Made by a program: the position numbers and the translations under genes. Positions 47,513-55,369 of a DNA stretch of 64,000 nt are shown piece by piece; within the stretch, counting starts at the first letter, position 1; each line of letters begins with the position of its first letter. Location of the stretch: NCBI RefSeq assembly GCF_007970665.1, contig NZ_CP042430.1, positions 1,984,001 to 2,048,000 of the forward strand. Direction: 5' to 3'. The notes under the pieces were generated by a model. The model did no database searches and had not been told where the DNA came from. It worked only from the letters and a program-made list of their open reading frames with translations. This DNA is from Baekduia soli. Lineage in GTDB: Bacteria > Actinomycetota > Thermoleophilia > Solirubrobacterales > Solirubrobacteraceae.

Positions 47513-48517
47513 ATGCCCACCCGTTCCCGTGAGATCCAGCTCGCCGCCCGCCCGCACGGCGAGCCCAAGGAGAGCGACTTCCGCCTGGTCGAGGTCGAGG
47601 TGCCCGACCCGGGGCCCGGGGAGATCCTCATCCGCAACACGTGGATGTCGGTCGACCCGTACATGCGCGGGCGGATGAGCGACCGCAAGTCCTACGTGCC
47701 GCCGTTCGCGGTCGGGGCGCCGCTGGAGGGGGGCGCGGTCGGCGAGGTCGTCGCCTCGGAGTCCGAGGACCGGCAGGTGGGCGACACGGTGACCCACCAG
47801 CTCGGCTGGCGCGAGTACGTGGTGATGCCCGCCGCCCACACGCGCAAGGTCGACGTGGACGGCATCAGCCCGTCGGCGCACCTGGGCGTGCTGGGGATGC
47901 CCGGCCTGACCGCCTACGCCGGCCTGCTCGACGTCGGCGGGCTGAAGGACGGCGACGTCGTGTTCGTCTCGGGCGCCGCCGGTGCGGTCGGCAGCCTGGT
48001 CGGCCAGCTCGCGAAGCTCCGGGGCCACACGGTCATCGGCAGCGCCGGCTCGGCCGCCAAGGTCGCCCACCTGCTCGACGACCTCGGCTTCGACGCCGCG
48101 TTCAACTACAAGGACGGGCCGGTGGCCGACGCGCTGGCCGCCGCAGCGCCGGACGGGATCGACCTGTTCTTCGACAACGTGGGCGGCGAGCACCTCGAGG
48201 CGGCGATCGGCGCGCTCAACGACCACGGGCGCGTCGCGCTCTGCGGGGCGATCTCGGGCTACAACGCGACCGAGCCGCCGCCCGGGCCGACCAACATGTT
48301 CCTCATCGTCGGCAAGCGGCTGACGCTGCGCGGGTTCATCGTCCGCGACCACGCGACGCGGCGCCCCGACATGGTCGCCGAGGTCGTGCCGGCGCTGCGC
48401 GACGGGCGCATCACGTTCCGCGAGACCGTGGTCGAGGGCCTCGAGAACGCCCCGGCCGCGTTCCGGGGCCTGCTGCGAGGCGAGAACACCGGCAAGATGG
48501 TGGTCAAGATCGGCTAG
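47513..48517 (+). CDS. NADPH-dependent oxidoreductase, CurA/zinc-free MDR type
   Basis: 334 residues of the medium-chain reductase superfamily without the zinc ligands. Blocks: NTWMSVDPYMRGRMSD, LGMPGLTAYAGLLDVG, the nucleotide-binding VSGAAGAVGSLVGQLAK and DLFFDNVGGEHLEAAI, with GRVALCGAISGYN. These match the YncB/CurA group that reduces double bonds of enones or 15-oxoprostaglandins. Substrate unknown. Independent transcription unit ending before a large hairpin. Confidence 0.9.
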   Translation: MPTRSREIQLAARPHGEPKESDFRLVEVEVPDPGPGEILIRNTWMSVDPYMRGRMSDRKSYVPPFAVGAPLEGGAVGEVVASESEDRQVGDTVTHQLGWREYVVMPAAHTRKVDVDGISPSAHLGVLGMPGLTAYAGLLDVGGLKDGDVVFVSGAAGAVGSLVGQLAKLRGHTVIGSAGSAAKVAHLLDDLGFDAAFNYKDGPVADALAAAAPDGIDLFFDNVGGEHLEAAIGALNDHGRVALCGAISGYNATEPPPGPTNMFLIVGKRLTLRGFIVRDHATRRPDMVAEVVPALRDGRITFRETVVEGLENAPAAFRGLLRGENTGKMVVKIG

Positions 48518-48605
48518 GGCGCCGGGGGCGCTCCGCGCGGACGGTGCGGAGGACGGGCGTCGGCCCCTGGGTGTGTCCCGGGCCATGCGGGTGCCATCGA
48601 CCTGC

Positions 48606-48650
48606 CCGATGGCGCGAAGGTGGGGTCATCCGCCACGTTCGCGCCATCGG
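48606..48650. repeat. 45-nt near-perfect hairpin after the CurA-like gene
   Basis: Outer arms CCGATGGCGCGAA (48606-48618) and TTCGCGCCATCGG (48638-48650) pair perfectly; inner GTGG-GG / CC-CCAC extends the stem to a TCAT loop. It is about 90 nt past the upstream stop and 65 nt before the TetR operator. It could end the upstream transcript or be a protein-binding dyad, since its arms contain the GCCATCGG word that recurs nearby. Confidence 0.6.
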
Positions 48651-48714
48651 CGCCGGCGTAGGCCGACGATCGCGGGCGCCGGGGCCCCGGTGGCGCCAGG
48701 GGCCATCGGCACCA

Positions 48715-48754
48715 CCGTACCTTGCGGGTATCCTGTCGTACCCCTAAGGTACGG
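48715..48754. promoter_or_regulatory. 40-bp nested palindrome, probable TetR operator
   Basis: CCGTACCTT (48715-48723) pairs with AAGGTACGG (48746-48754), and inside it GGGTA (48726-48730) pairs with TACCC (48739-48743), all around one centre. The right outer arm overlaps the TAAGGT -10 box, so a bound repressor would block transcription of the TetR-ACAD operon. Confidence 0.7.
48745..48750 (+). promoter_or_regulatory. -10 box TAAGGT, 8 nt before the tetR GTG
   Basis: TAAGGT ends 8 nt before GTG 48759, supporting this start over in-frame starts up to 62 codons upstream. Confidence 0.6.
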
Positions 48755-48758
48755 CGCT

Positions 48759-49463
48759 GTGACGGACCCGTCCCTCGTCGCGGCGCACCCCGACGTCGGC
48801 CACCGGCTCGACGCGGGCGGCACCCAGCGCGCCCGGCTCGTGGAGGCGATGATCCAGGCCGTCGCCGACAAGGGCTACGCCGCCGCGACCGTCGCCGACG
48901 TCGTGCGGATCGCACGTGTGTCGCGCGGGACGTTCTACGCCCAGTTCGCCTCCAAGGAGGACTGCTACCTGGAGGCCTACCGCTACGGCATCGACGTCAT
49001 CGTCGAGCGCATCCGCGCCGCGGTGCGCGCCGAACAGGGCGACTGGGCCGCGCGCCTGCGCGCCGGCCTCGACGCCTACCTGCGCACGCTGGCCGGCGAG
49101 CCGCGCTTCGCCCGCACCCACCTCTTCGACGTCCACCTCGCCGGGCCGCGCGCCGGCGCCGAGCGCGACGCCGCGCTGCGCCGCTTCGCCGACCGCTACC
49201 GCGCGTCGTTCCGCGCCGCGGTGCGCGAGCGCCCCGACCTGCGGATGCCGTCCGACGACGCCCTCTTCATCCTGTCGGCCGGGGTCGACCAGCTCGTCTG
49301 CGCCCGCGTGCGCGCCGGCGACCTCGAGCGGCTGCCCGAGCTGACCGACGAGCTCACGCTCACCGCCGTCGCGTTCCTCGAAGGAGCGGCGCAGGTGCCG
49401 TCCTCCGCCTCGCGGGGTCCCTCCGCGGCCATCCACCCGACCACCCACGAGGGAGGCTCCTGA
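48759..49463 (+). CDS. TetR family transcriptional regulator
   Basis: 234 residues. N-terminal helix-turn-helix: ARLVEAMIQAVADKGYAAAT, then VADVVRIARVSRGTFYAQFA and SKEDCYLEAYRYG (about residues 26-75). The helical C-terminal ligand domain is unclassified. It heads an operon with two acyl-CoA dehydrogenases (2 nt to the first) and probably represses it through the nested palindrome upstream, with an acyl-CoA as the likely inducer, as in FadR/KstR-type regulators. Confidence 0.9.
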   Translation: MTDPSLVAAHPDVGHRLDAGGTQRARLVEAMIQAVADKGYAAATVADVVRIARVSRGTFYAQFASKEDCYLEAYRYGIDVIVERIRAAVRAEQGDWAARLRAGLDAYLRTLAGEPRFARTHLFDVHLAGPRAGAERDAALRRFADRYRASFRAAVRERPDLRMPSDDALFILSAGVDQLVCARVRAGDLERLPELTDELTLTAVAFLEGAAQVPSSASRGPSAAIHPTTHEGGS

Positions 49464-49465
49464 CC

Positions 49466-50614
49466 ATGGACCTGACCTTCTCCGACTCCGAGGCCGCGTT
49501 CCGCGACGAGCTGCGCGCCTGGTTCGCGACCAACGACCCCGGCCCCGAGCCCAGCGGCGAGGACGCCAACTACGCCTGGCGGCGCGACTGGCAGCGCCGG
49601 CTGGCCGAGGGCGGCTGGGCCGGCGTGCACTGGCCGCGCGAGTACGGCGGCCGCGGCGCGACCCTCACCGAGTCGGCCATCTTCTTCGAGGAGCTCGGCC
49701 GCGCCCGCGCGCCGCTGCCCGCCAACGTCCTGGGCCTGCTGCTGGCCGGCCCCACGCTCATGACCTACGGCACCGACGAGCAGAAGGACCGCTACCTGAC
49801 GCCGATCCTCACCGCCGAGGAGATCTGGTGCCAGGGCTTCAGCGAGCCCGAGGCGGGCTCCGACCTCGCCGCGCTGAAGACCCGCGCGGTCAAGGACGGC
49901 GACGGCTGGGTCGTCACGGGCCAGAAGGTCTGGACCTCCGGCGCGCAGCACTCCAAGTGGTGCATGCTCGTCGCCCGCACCGACAGCGAGGTGCCCAAGC
50001 ACAAGGGGTTGACCTACTTCCTGATGGACATGGAGCAGGAGGGCGTCCAGGTCCGCCCGCTCGTGCAGATCACCGGCGAGCCCGAGTTCAACGAGCTGTT
50101 CATCGAGGGCGCGCGCATCCCGGACGAGAACGTCCTGGGCGGTGTGGGCAACGGCTGGAAGGTCGCGCTGACCACGCTCATGAACGAGCGCTCCGGCCTG
50201 GCGTTCTTCCTCCAGGTCCGCCTGCGCCAGCTCCTGGACGAGCTCGTCGAGGAGGCCGCGGCCCGCGGGCTGCTGGACGATCCGGTCGTCGCGGACGAGC
50301 TGGGGCGCCTGCACATGAAGGCCGAGATCCTGCGCCTGACCGCCTATCGCGGCCTGAGCACGATCGAGAAGTACGGGGCGCCCGGGCCCGAGGGGTCGCT
50401 GACGAAGTGGATGTGGTCGGAGACCAACCAGGAGCTCGCCCAGTTCGCCGCGGACCTGCTCGGCGCCGACGCGCTGACGATGGGCAACCGCTGGGCCTAC
50501 GAGCTGCTGCGCTCGCGGGGCAACACCATCGAGGGCGGCACGACCGAGATCCTCAAGAACATCGTGGCCGAGCGCGTCTTGGGCCTGCCGCGCCTGAAGG
50601 GGGCAACCGCATGA
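49466..50614 (+). CDS. Acyl-CoA dehydrogenase family protein (alpha-type)
   Basis: 382 residues. FAD-binding blocks are WCQGFSEPEAGSDLAALKTRA and VVTGQKVWTSGAQHSKW; the C-terminal domain ends with RGNTIEGGTTEILKNIVAERVLGLPR, containing the EGGT motif. The protein starts MDLTFSDSEAAFRDELRAW, as in steroid- and fatty-acid-degrading FadE proteins that pair with a smaller subunit. Stop overlaps the next start (ATGA), so the two subunits are made together, probably as an alpha2-beta2 heterotetramer. Confidence 0.92.
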   Translation: MDLTFSDSEAAFRDELRAWFATNDPGPEPSGEDANYAWRRDWQRRLAEGGWAGVHWPREYGGRGATLTESAIFFEELGRARAPLPANVLGLLLAGPTLMTYGTDEQKDRYLTPILTAEEIWCQGFSEPEAGSDLAALKTRAVKDGDGWVVTGQKVWTSGAQHSKWCMLVARTDSEVPKHKGLTYFLMDMEQEGVQVRPLVQITGEPEFNELFIEGARIPDENVLGGVGNGWKVALTTLMNERSGLAFFLQVRLRQLLDELVEEAAARGLLDDPVVADELGRLHMKAEILRLTAYRGLSTIEKYGAPGPEGSLTKWMWSETNQELAQFAADLLGADALTMGNRWAYELLRSRGNTIEGGTTEILKNIVAERVLGLPRLKGATA

Positions 50615-51624
50615 ACTTCGACTTCACCGACGACCAGCACGAGATCAAGCGCACCGCGCGCGACCTGCTGGGCAGCCGCTCGACCTTCGAGAAGGTCCGC
50701 CACGCCGCCGAGGGCAAGGCCTACGACGACGCGCTGTGGACCGAGCTGGTCGGCCTCGGCTGGCCGGGCATCGCGATCGCCGAGGAGTACGGCGGTCAGG
50801 GCCTGGGCAGCGTCGAGCTGGCCATCCTGGCCGAGGAGCTCGGCCACGCCGTGGCGCCCTCGCCCTTCCTGTCGACCGTGACCGCCGCCGCGGTCATCCA
50901 GGCCTGCGGGAGCGACGAGCAGCGCTCGCGCTGGCTCCCGGCGCTGGCCTCCGGCGAGGCGACGGGCGCGCTGGGTGTGGCCGACGGCCTCGTGCCCGAC
51001 GCCGACGCGGCCGCCGTCATCGTCCTGCTCGACGCCGACGGCGCCGCCCGCGTGCTCGCGCGCGCCGACGCCGACGTCACCCCGGTCGACTCGATCGACC
51101 CGACCCGGCGCACGGCGCGCGTCTCCGCGCCGCCCGGCCGCGGCGAGCCGCTGGCCGGCGAGGGACGCCACGGCACCGACCGCGCGACGGTCGCGGTGGC
51201 CGCCGAGCTCGTCGGCGTCTCCCAGCGCGCGCTGGAGATGACGGTGGCCTACGTCAAGGAGCGCAGGCAGTTCGACACGCCCGTCGGCGCCTACCAGGCC
51301 ATCTCGCACACGTGCGCGAAGATGCTCAAGGACACCGAGGGCGCCCGCTCGGCGACGTACTTCGCCGCCTGGGCGGCCGACGCCGAGCCCGAGCGGCTGG
51401 CCGAGGCGGCCTCGCTGGCCAAGGCGGCGGCCTCCGACGGCGCCCGCGACGTGACCGCGGCGGCCATCCAGGCCCACGGCGGCATCGGGTTCACGTGGGA
51501 GGCCGACGTGCACTGGCTCTACAAGCGGGCGCAGGTCGGGGCGGCCCTGCTCGGGGGCTCGGCACCGCACCGCGCGCGCCTGGCCAGGATCCTCGCGGCG
51601 CGCCTGAGCCCGACGGCCGTCTAG
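50611..51624 (+). CDS. Acyl-CoA dehydrogenase family protein (beta-type, short)
   Basis: 337 residues. N-terminal [20 protein letters not shown], then [18 protein letters not shown]-terminal [19 protein letters not shown] and [25 protein letters not shown]. The middle FAD/substrate block (CxSEPxAGSD) is reduced to [15 protein letters not shown], typical of the second subunit of FadE heterotetramers, in which FAD sites are completed by the partner. Last gene of the TetR operon. Confidence 0.9.
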   Translation: MNFDFTDDQHEIKRTARDLLGSRSTFEKVRHAAEGKAYDDALWTELVGLGWPGIAIAEEYGGQGLGSVELAILAEELGHAVAPSPFLSTVTAAAVIQACGSDEQRSRWLPALASGEATGALGVADGLVPDADAAAVIVLLDADGAARVLARADADVTPVDSIDPTRRTARVSAPPGRGEPLAGEGRHGTDRATVAVAAELVGVSQRALEMTVAYVKERRQFDTPVGAYQAISHTCAKMLKDTEGARSATYFAAWAADAEPERLAEAASLAKAAASDGARDVTAAAIQAHGGIGFTWEADVHWLYKRAQVGAALLGGSAPHRARLARILAARLSPTAV

Positions 51625-51628
51625 GGAC

Positions 51629-51652
51629 GATCCAGCCCCGGGGGGTGGGATC
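51629..51652 (+). terminator. Hairpin after the acyl-CoA dehydrogenase operon
   Basis: GATCC-AG-CCCC / GGGG-TG-GGATC with a 2-nt loop and a 2-nt internal mismatch, 4 nt after the stop. It lies just upstream of the infA promoter. Confidence 0.5.
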
Positions 51653-51667
51653 TCGGCGCCCGCCGGG

Positions 51668-51673
51668 TACAAT
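51668..51673 (+). promoter_or_regulatory. -10 box TACAAT of infA
   Basis: TACAAT is the best -10 match in the window. Start near 51680 gives a leader of about 114 nt before infA, exceptional here. No convincing -35 is visible. Confidence 0.6.
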
Positions 51674-51753
51674 GGACGAGGGTCCTGGTGCGCTGCGCCG
51701 GTCCCACCCCGCTTCGCGCGACGAGTCCGGCGGACGCCGGCTGCGGTGCCGTC

Positions 51754-51783
51754 ATGTCGCGCAACGACACCCCGAACGTGTGA
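51754..51783 (+). other. Nine-codon upstream frame in the infA leader
   Basis: ATG-to-TGA frame MSRNDTPNV whose stop codon shares its last base with the infA ribosome-binding site AAGGAGG (51783-51789). The arrangement would let ribosomes ending the short frame reload on infA. No ribosome-binding site for the short frame itself is obvious. Confidence 0.35.
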
Positions 51784-51793
51784 AGGAGGCCGT

Positions 51794-52015
51794 ATGGCCG
51801 TAGAGGACAAGGTCGCTCTCGAAGGTGAAGTCGTCGAGTCCCTGCCGAACCTGCTGTTCCGCATCCAGCTCGACATGGACGATCACGAGGTGCTCGCGCA
51901 CCTTGCCGGCAAGATGCGCCGCAACCGCATCCGCGTGCTCCCCGGAGACCGCGTCCGCGTCGAGGTCAGCCCGTACGACCTGACCCGTGGTCGCATCGTC
52001 TACCGCATGAAGTAG
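51794..52015 (+). CDS. infA: Translation initiation factor IF-1
   Basis: 73 residues, the normal length. OB-fold protein: [20 protein letters not shown], then [20 protein letters not shown] and [23 protein letters not shown]. It binds the 30S A site with IF-2 and IF-3. It stands alone here: ribosomal protein genes (rpmJ, rpsM) that often follow infA are absent, replaced by a hairpin and a convergent unrelated gene. Start set by AAGGAGG 4 nt upstream. Confidence 0.97.
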   Translation: MAVEDKVALEGEVVESLPNLLFRIQLDMDDHEVLAHLAGKMRRNRIRVLPGDRVRVEVSPYDLTRGRIVYRMK

Positions 52016-52020
52016 CCGCC

Positions 52021-52056
52021 GCGCGCCGCCCCGCCGATGCGGGGTGCACGGCGCGC
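52021..52056. terminator. Bidirectional hairpin between infA and the DUF1697 gene
   Basis: GCGCGCCG / CGGCGCGC outer stem and CCCCGC / GCGGGG inner stem with a 4-nt bulge and CGAT loop. It sits between two convergent stops and can serve both. Confidence 0.65.
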
Positions 52057-52064
52057 GATGGTCC

Positions 52065-52601
52065 TCACGCCGTGACGAGCTCGTGGAGCTTCGTCACGGT
52101 GTTCCAGTTCCGGGCGGTTGCCACGACGCCCAGGCGGCGGTCCGCCACGAGCCTGGCCGCCGGCGAGCGCTGGATCCCGTTCGCGTGCCAGACGTACATG
52201 GTGCGGCCGCGGACGGCGACCCGCTCGGGCGCGAGGTCGGCCGCCTCGATCTCCTTGACGACGGAGCGCCTCGGCGCGGCCGACAGGAAGCTGACCTGCA
52301 GCTTCTTGGGATCGTCGGCGACGTCGGCCAGTGGGTTGCCGTCGACCACGGCCGTCAGCTGGCGCCGGCTGCGCACCTCCACGCCGATGTCCAGCCCCAG
52401 GGCGTCGGCGATCGCGCGCTCGATGCTGCGCGCCAGCGCGTCGCCCGTCTGCGAGGCGGTCAACACGACGTTGCCGCTCTGCAGCAGCGTGGTGACGTCC
52501 TCGTGGCCGGCGTCCTCCAGCAGCCGCCGCAGGTCGGCCATCGCCACGCGGTTGCGGGAGCCGAGGTTGATGCCGCGCAGCAGCGCGATCTGCCGGGCCA
52601 T
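52065..52601 (-). CDS. DUF1697 family protein
   Basis: 178 residues. Family start ARQIALLRGINLGSRNRVAM, then ADLRRLLEDAGHEDVTTLLQ and SGNVVLTA, ending TARNWNTVTKLHELVT (the conserved RNWNTV motif). Widely distributed in bacteria with solved structures but no assigned activity. CAGCAT lies 8 nt before ATG 52601. Confidence 0.9.
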   Translation of the reverse strand: MARQIALLRGINLGSRNRVAMADLRRLLEDAGHEDVTTLLQSGNVVLTASQTGDALARSIERAIADALGLDIGVEVRSRRQLTAVVDGNPLADVADDPKKLQVSFLSAAPRRSVVKEIEAADLAPERVAVRGRTMYVWHANGIQRSPAARLVADRRLGVVATARNWNTVTKLHELVTA

Positions 52602-52679
52602 GCGCGGGCATGCTGCCAGGCCGCCCGGGCGGTGCACGGAGACGGCGCGCCTGCGCCCTCGCGGCAGGTCGCACGGCGC

Positions 52680-52685
52680 TAGCGT
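52680..52685 (+). promoter_or_regulatory. -10 box TAGCGT, 8 nt before the FAD oxidase
   Basis: TAGCGT ends 8 nt before ATG 52694; fixes that start against an upstream in-frame extension. Confidence 0.55.
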
Positions 52686-52693
52686 GGCGGCAC

Positions 52694-54082
52694 ATGGAGC
52701 GCTGCGCCCACGGGTTCTGGCTGGCCGACGCGGGACCCGTCACCGCGCGGCCGGTCCTGACGGGCCGCGAGCGCGCCGACGTCCTGGTCGTCGGGGGCGG
52801 CTACCTCGGCCTGTGGACGGCCTGGCAGCTCGCCGAGGCCGGCGCCGACGTCGCGCTCGTGGAGGCCGGGGTCTGCGGCCACGGGCCCAGCGGGCGCAAC
52901 GGCGGCTTCGTCCACGGCCTGTGGGACCGCCTGGCCGAGCTGACCGAGCTGTTCGGCGCGGCGGCCGCGATGGACGTCGCCCGGGCCGCCGCGACGACGG
53001 TCGCCGGGATCGCGGGCTGGTGCGAGGCCCAGGGCGTCGACGCCCACGTCGTCCGCGCCCCGATGCTCGAGGTCGCCGCGGCGGCCGCGCAGGACGGCGC
53101 CTGGGAGCCGGCCGTCGCCGCCTGCCGTGCCGCGGGCGCGGGCGACCAGGTGGCCGAGGCCGGCCCGGAGGCCGTGCAGGCGATCTGCGCGTCGCCGACC
53201 CTGCGCCGCGGCGCGCTGTGGCGCGACGCGGCCACCGTGCACCCGGCACGCCTGGCGCTCGGCCTGCGCGCACGGCTGATCGAGCGGGGCGTGCGGGTCC
53301 ACGAGCACTCGCGCGTCGTCGCGCTGGACGACAGGCCCGGTGGGGTGCGCGCGCGGATCGCGGGCGGGGGCGAGGTCGCCGCCGGCGCCGCGGTGCTCGC
53401 CGTCAACCACGCCTCGGCGGCCGTCCGCCCGCTGCGCGGCGCGCTGAGCGTGGCCTCCAGCCACGTCGTGGCCACCGAGCCGGTGCCCGACGTGCTCGAG
53501 CGGCTGGGCTGGACCGGCGGGGAGAGCATCGCCGACTGCCGCACGATGCTGCACTACTTCCGGACGACCCGCGACGGCCGCGTGGTCTTCGGCTGGGGCG
53601 GCGGACGCATGGGGATGGGCGCCCGGCGCCGGGCGCTGCTCGACGTCGACCCCGGCGTGCAGGACGCGACCGTCGACCACCTGCACGCGCTGCTGCCGGC
53701 GCTCGCCGGCGCTCGCATCACCCACGCCTGGGGCGGCCCGATCGACGTCTCGCCCGTGCACCTGCCGTGGTTCGGCACGCTGCGCAGCACCCACTACGGC
53801 TTCGGGTTCACGGGCAACGGCGTCGGGCCCGCGCACCTCGGCGGCCGGATCCTCGCCGACCTGGCCCGCGGCGCGGACACCGCGCTGACGCGCCTGCCGA
53901 TCGTCGGCGGCCTGCCGCCGCGGCGCTTCCCGCCCGAGCCGCTGCGCTTCGCCGGCGGCAGCGTGATCCGGGCGGCGCTGGTGCGCGCCGATGACGCCGC
54001 CTCCGCGGGCCGGCGCACCGACCCGGTCACCGCGGCGGTCGCCGCACTGCCGCGGCTGCTGGGCCTGCACCTGCCGCGCTGA
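52694..54082 (+). CDS. FAD-dependent oxidoreductase (DAO family, PuuB/glycine-oxidase-like)
   Basis: 462 residues. Rossmann motif ADVLVVGGGYLGLWTAWQLA with E at the strand end (VALVEAG), then CGHGPSGRNGGFVHGLWD, the conserved substrate-side block of gamma-glutamylputrescine oxidase-like enzymes. The C-terminal FAD block is YGFGFTGNGVGPAHLGGRIL. Probably oxidises a secondary or primary amine to aldehyde and ammonia with H2O2 release; the amine is unknown. The last 40 residues are a proline/alanine-rich tail. Confidence 0.88.
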   Translation: MERCAHGFWLADAGPVTARPVLTGRERADVLVVGGGYLGLWTAWQLAEAGADVALVEAGVCGHGPSGRNGGFVHGLWDRLAELTELFGAAAAMDVARAAATTVAGIAGWCEAQGVDAHVVRAPMLEVAAAAAQDGAWEPAVAACRAAGAGDQVAEAGPEAVQAICASPTLRRGALWRDAATVHPARLALGLRARLIERGVRVHEHSRVVALDDRPGGVRARIAGGGEVAAGAAVLAVNHASAAVRPLRGALSVASSHVVATEPVPDVLERLGWTGGESIADCRTMLHYFRTTRDGRVVFGWGGGRMGMGARRRALLDVDPGVQDATVDHLHALLPALAGARITHAWGGPIDVSPVHLPWFGTLRSTHYGFGFTGNGVGPAHLGGRILADLARGADTALTRLPIVGGLPPRRFPPEPLRFAGGSVIRAALVRADDAASAGRRTDPVTAAVAALPRLLGLHLPR

Positions 54083-54092
54083 GAGCGGCGTC

Positions 54093-54257
54093 GTGGCCCG
54101 GGAGCGGCTGGCGTCCCTCAGCGCCGACATCGCCGCCGCGCTGCAGATGAGCGTCGCGACGGCCAAGGCCCACGGCTCCCTGCTGCTCGTCGAGCGCGCG
54201 GTCGACAACCGCGGGCAGGTCGCCCTCCTGGTCCAGGAGGCCCGGCGCGGCGGGTGA
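54093..54257 (+). pseudogene. C-terminal remnant of a LuxR/NarL-type response regulator
   Basis: 54 codons after GTG 54093: LSADIAAALQMSVATAKAHG, then LLLVERAVDNRGQVALLVQEA. This matches the end of a NarL-type helix-turn-helix (xAEIAxxLxMSVATVKAHVSRLL ... VDNRVQVALLVHDA) with decay at conserved positions. The receiver domain and the first half of the DNA-binding domain are missing. Probably a decayed fragment stranded between the oxidase and the convergent GNAT gene. Confidence 0.6.
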
Positions 54258-54707
54258 TCAGAGCTCGCGCGCCATGCGCACGTGCGGTCCGATGTCGGGC
54301 AGCGTGAACTCCTCGCCCTCGGCCTCCAGCCCCGCCCGCTCGTAGAAGCCGCGGGCCGGCGTGCGCGCGTTGCACCAGGCGCGCCGGCCGCCCTGCGCCC
54401 GCGCATGCTCGAGGACCGCGGCCAGCAGCAGCGCCCCCGCGCCGATCCCGCGCGCGGCAGGGTCGGTCGCCATCCCGCGGATCCGCCAGTCGCCCTCGCG
54501 CGGCGTGTCGGGATGGGGCTCGGGCGAGATGGAGGCCACGCCGACCAGCGCACCGGCGGCGTCATGCGCGGCGACGTGCAGCGCCCCCGGCACGTCGTCG
54601 CCGGGGTAGACCTGGTCGGCCAGCCCCTCGTGCGGGCGCAGAACGGCCTGGCGCAGAGGCCGCACGACGTCGGCGTCGACGGGCTGCACCCGCACCGCGC
54701 CGCTCAC
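54258..54707 (-). CDS. GNAT N-acetyltransferase
   Basis: 149 residues. The acetyl-CoA motif A region is IRGMATDPAARGIGAGALLLAAV and motif B is WCNARTPARGFYERAGLEAEG, followed by GPHVRMAREL. Generic ElaA/RimI-like acetyltransferase; substrate unknown. GTG start overlaps the rpiA stop by 4 bp; last gene of a six-gene minus-strand operon. Confidence 0.85.
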   Translation of the reverse strand: MSGAVRVQPVDADVVRPLRQAVLRPHEGLADQVYPGDDVPGALHVAAHDAAGALVGVASISPEPHPDTPREGDWRIRGMATDPAARGIGAGALLLAAVLEHARAQGGRRAWCNARTPARGFYERAGLEAEGEEFTLPDIGPHVRMAREL

Positions 54708-55369
54708 GATCGCGGGCCTCCGGCGCGGAGGTGCTCGACGCCCCCGGGCCGCGCGACGAGGACGTCGTGCACGAGCGCCGGGGCGAAGAGGCCGTGCCCG
54801 ACCACGCCGGCGACGGCGTCCAGGCGCGCGGCCAGCGCGGCGGGATCGTCCACCGGCCCATGGTGGTCGGCGATGACGTGGCCGTCCGGGCTGGGCGGCG
54901 CGCCGGGGCGGACGGTCGCGGGGGCCACCGCCGCCAGCGTGGCGGGCAGGCCGAAGGCCAGGAGCTCGAGCGGGACCGGCGCGCCCAGTGCCGGCACGAC
55001 CTTGCGCTCGTCGACGATGACGACGAACCGCGCGGCGGCCTCGGCGACGACCTTCTCGCGCACGTGCGCGCCGCCGCCGCCCTTGACCAGCCAGAGGTCC
55101 GGCGCGACCTGGTCGGCGCCGTCGATCGCCAGGTCCAGGGCGTCGAGCGCCTCGAACGCCTCCACGGGCAGGCCGAGCTCCCGCGCCTGGGCGGCCGTCG
55201 CCTCCGAGGTCGCCACGCAGCGCAGGTCGCGCAGGCCGCGGGCGGCGATCGCCGGCAGCAGGTGGCGCACGGTCGAGCCCGTTCCCAGCCCGAGTCGCAT
55301 GCCGTCGGCGACCAGCTCGGCGGCCGCCTGCGCGGCCGCACGCTTGAGGTCCTCGGGGTCCTGGCTCAC
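54704..55369 (-). CDS. rpiA: Ribose-5-phosphate isomerase A
   Basis: Interconverts ribose-5-phosphate and ribulose-5-phosphate in the pentose phosphate pathway. 221 residues. Motifs: MRLGLGTGSTVRHLLPAI, DLAIDGADQVAP (catalytic Asp), LWLVKGGGGAHVREKVVA (catalytic Lys) and VIVDERKVVPALG; GHGLFAPALVHDVLV near the C-terminus. It is the A type, not RpiB. Overlaps the ROK gene upstream and the GNAT gene downstream by 4 bp each. Confidence 0.95.
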   Translation of the reverse strand: MSQDPEDLKRAAAQAAAELVADGMRLGLGTGSTVRHLLPAIAARGLRDLRCVATSEATAAQARELGLPVEAFEALDALDLAIDGADQVAPDLWLVKGGGGAHVREKVVAEAAARFVVIVDERKVVPALGAPVPLELLAFGLPATLAAVAPATVRPGAPPSPDGHVIADHHGPVDDPAALAARLDAVAGVVGHGLFAPALVHDVLVARPGGVEHLRAGGPRS

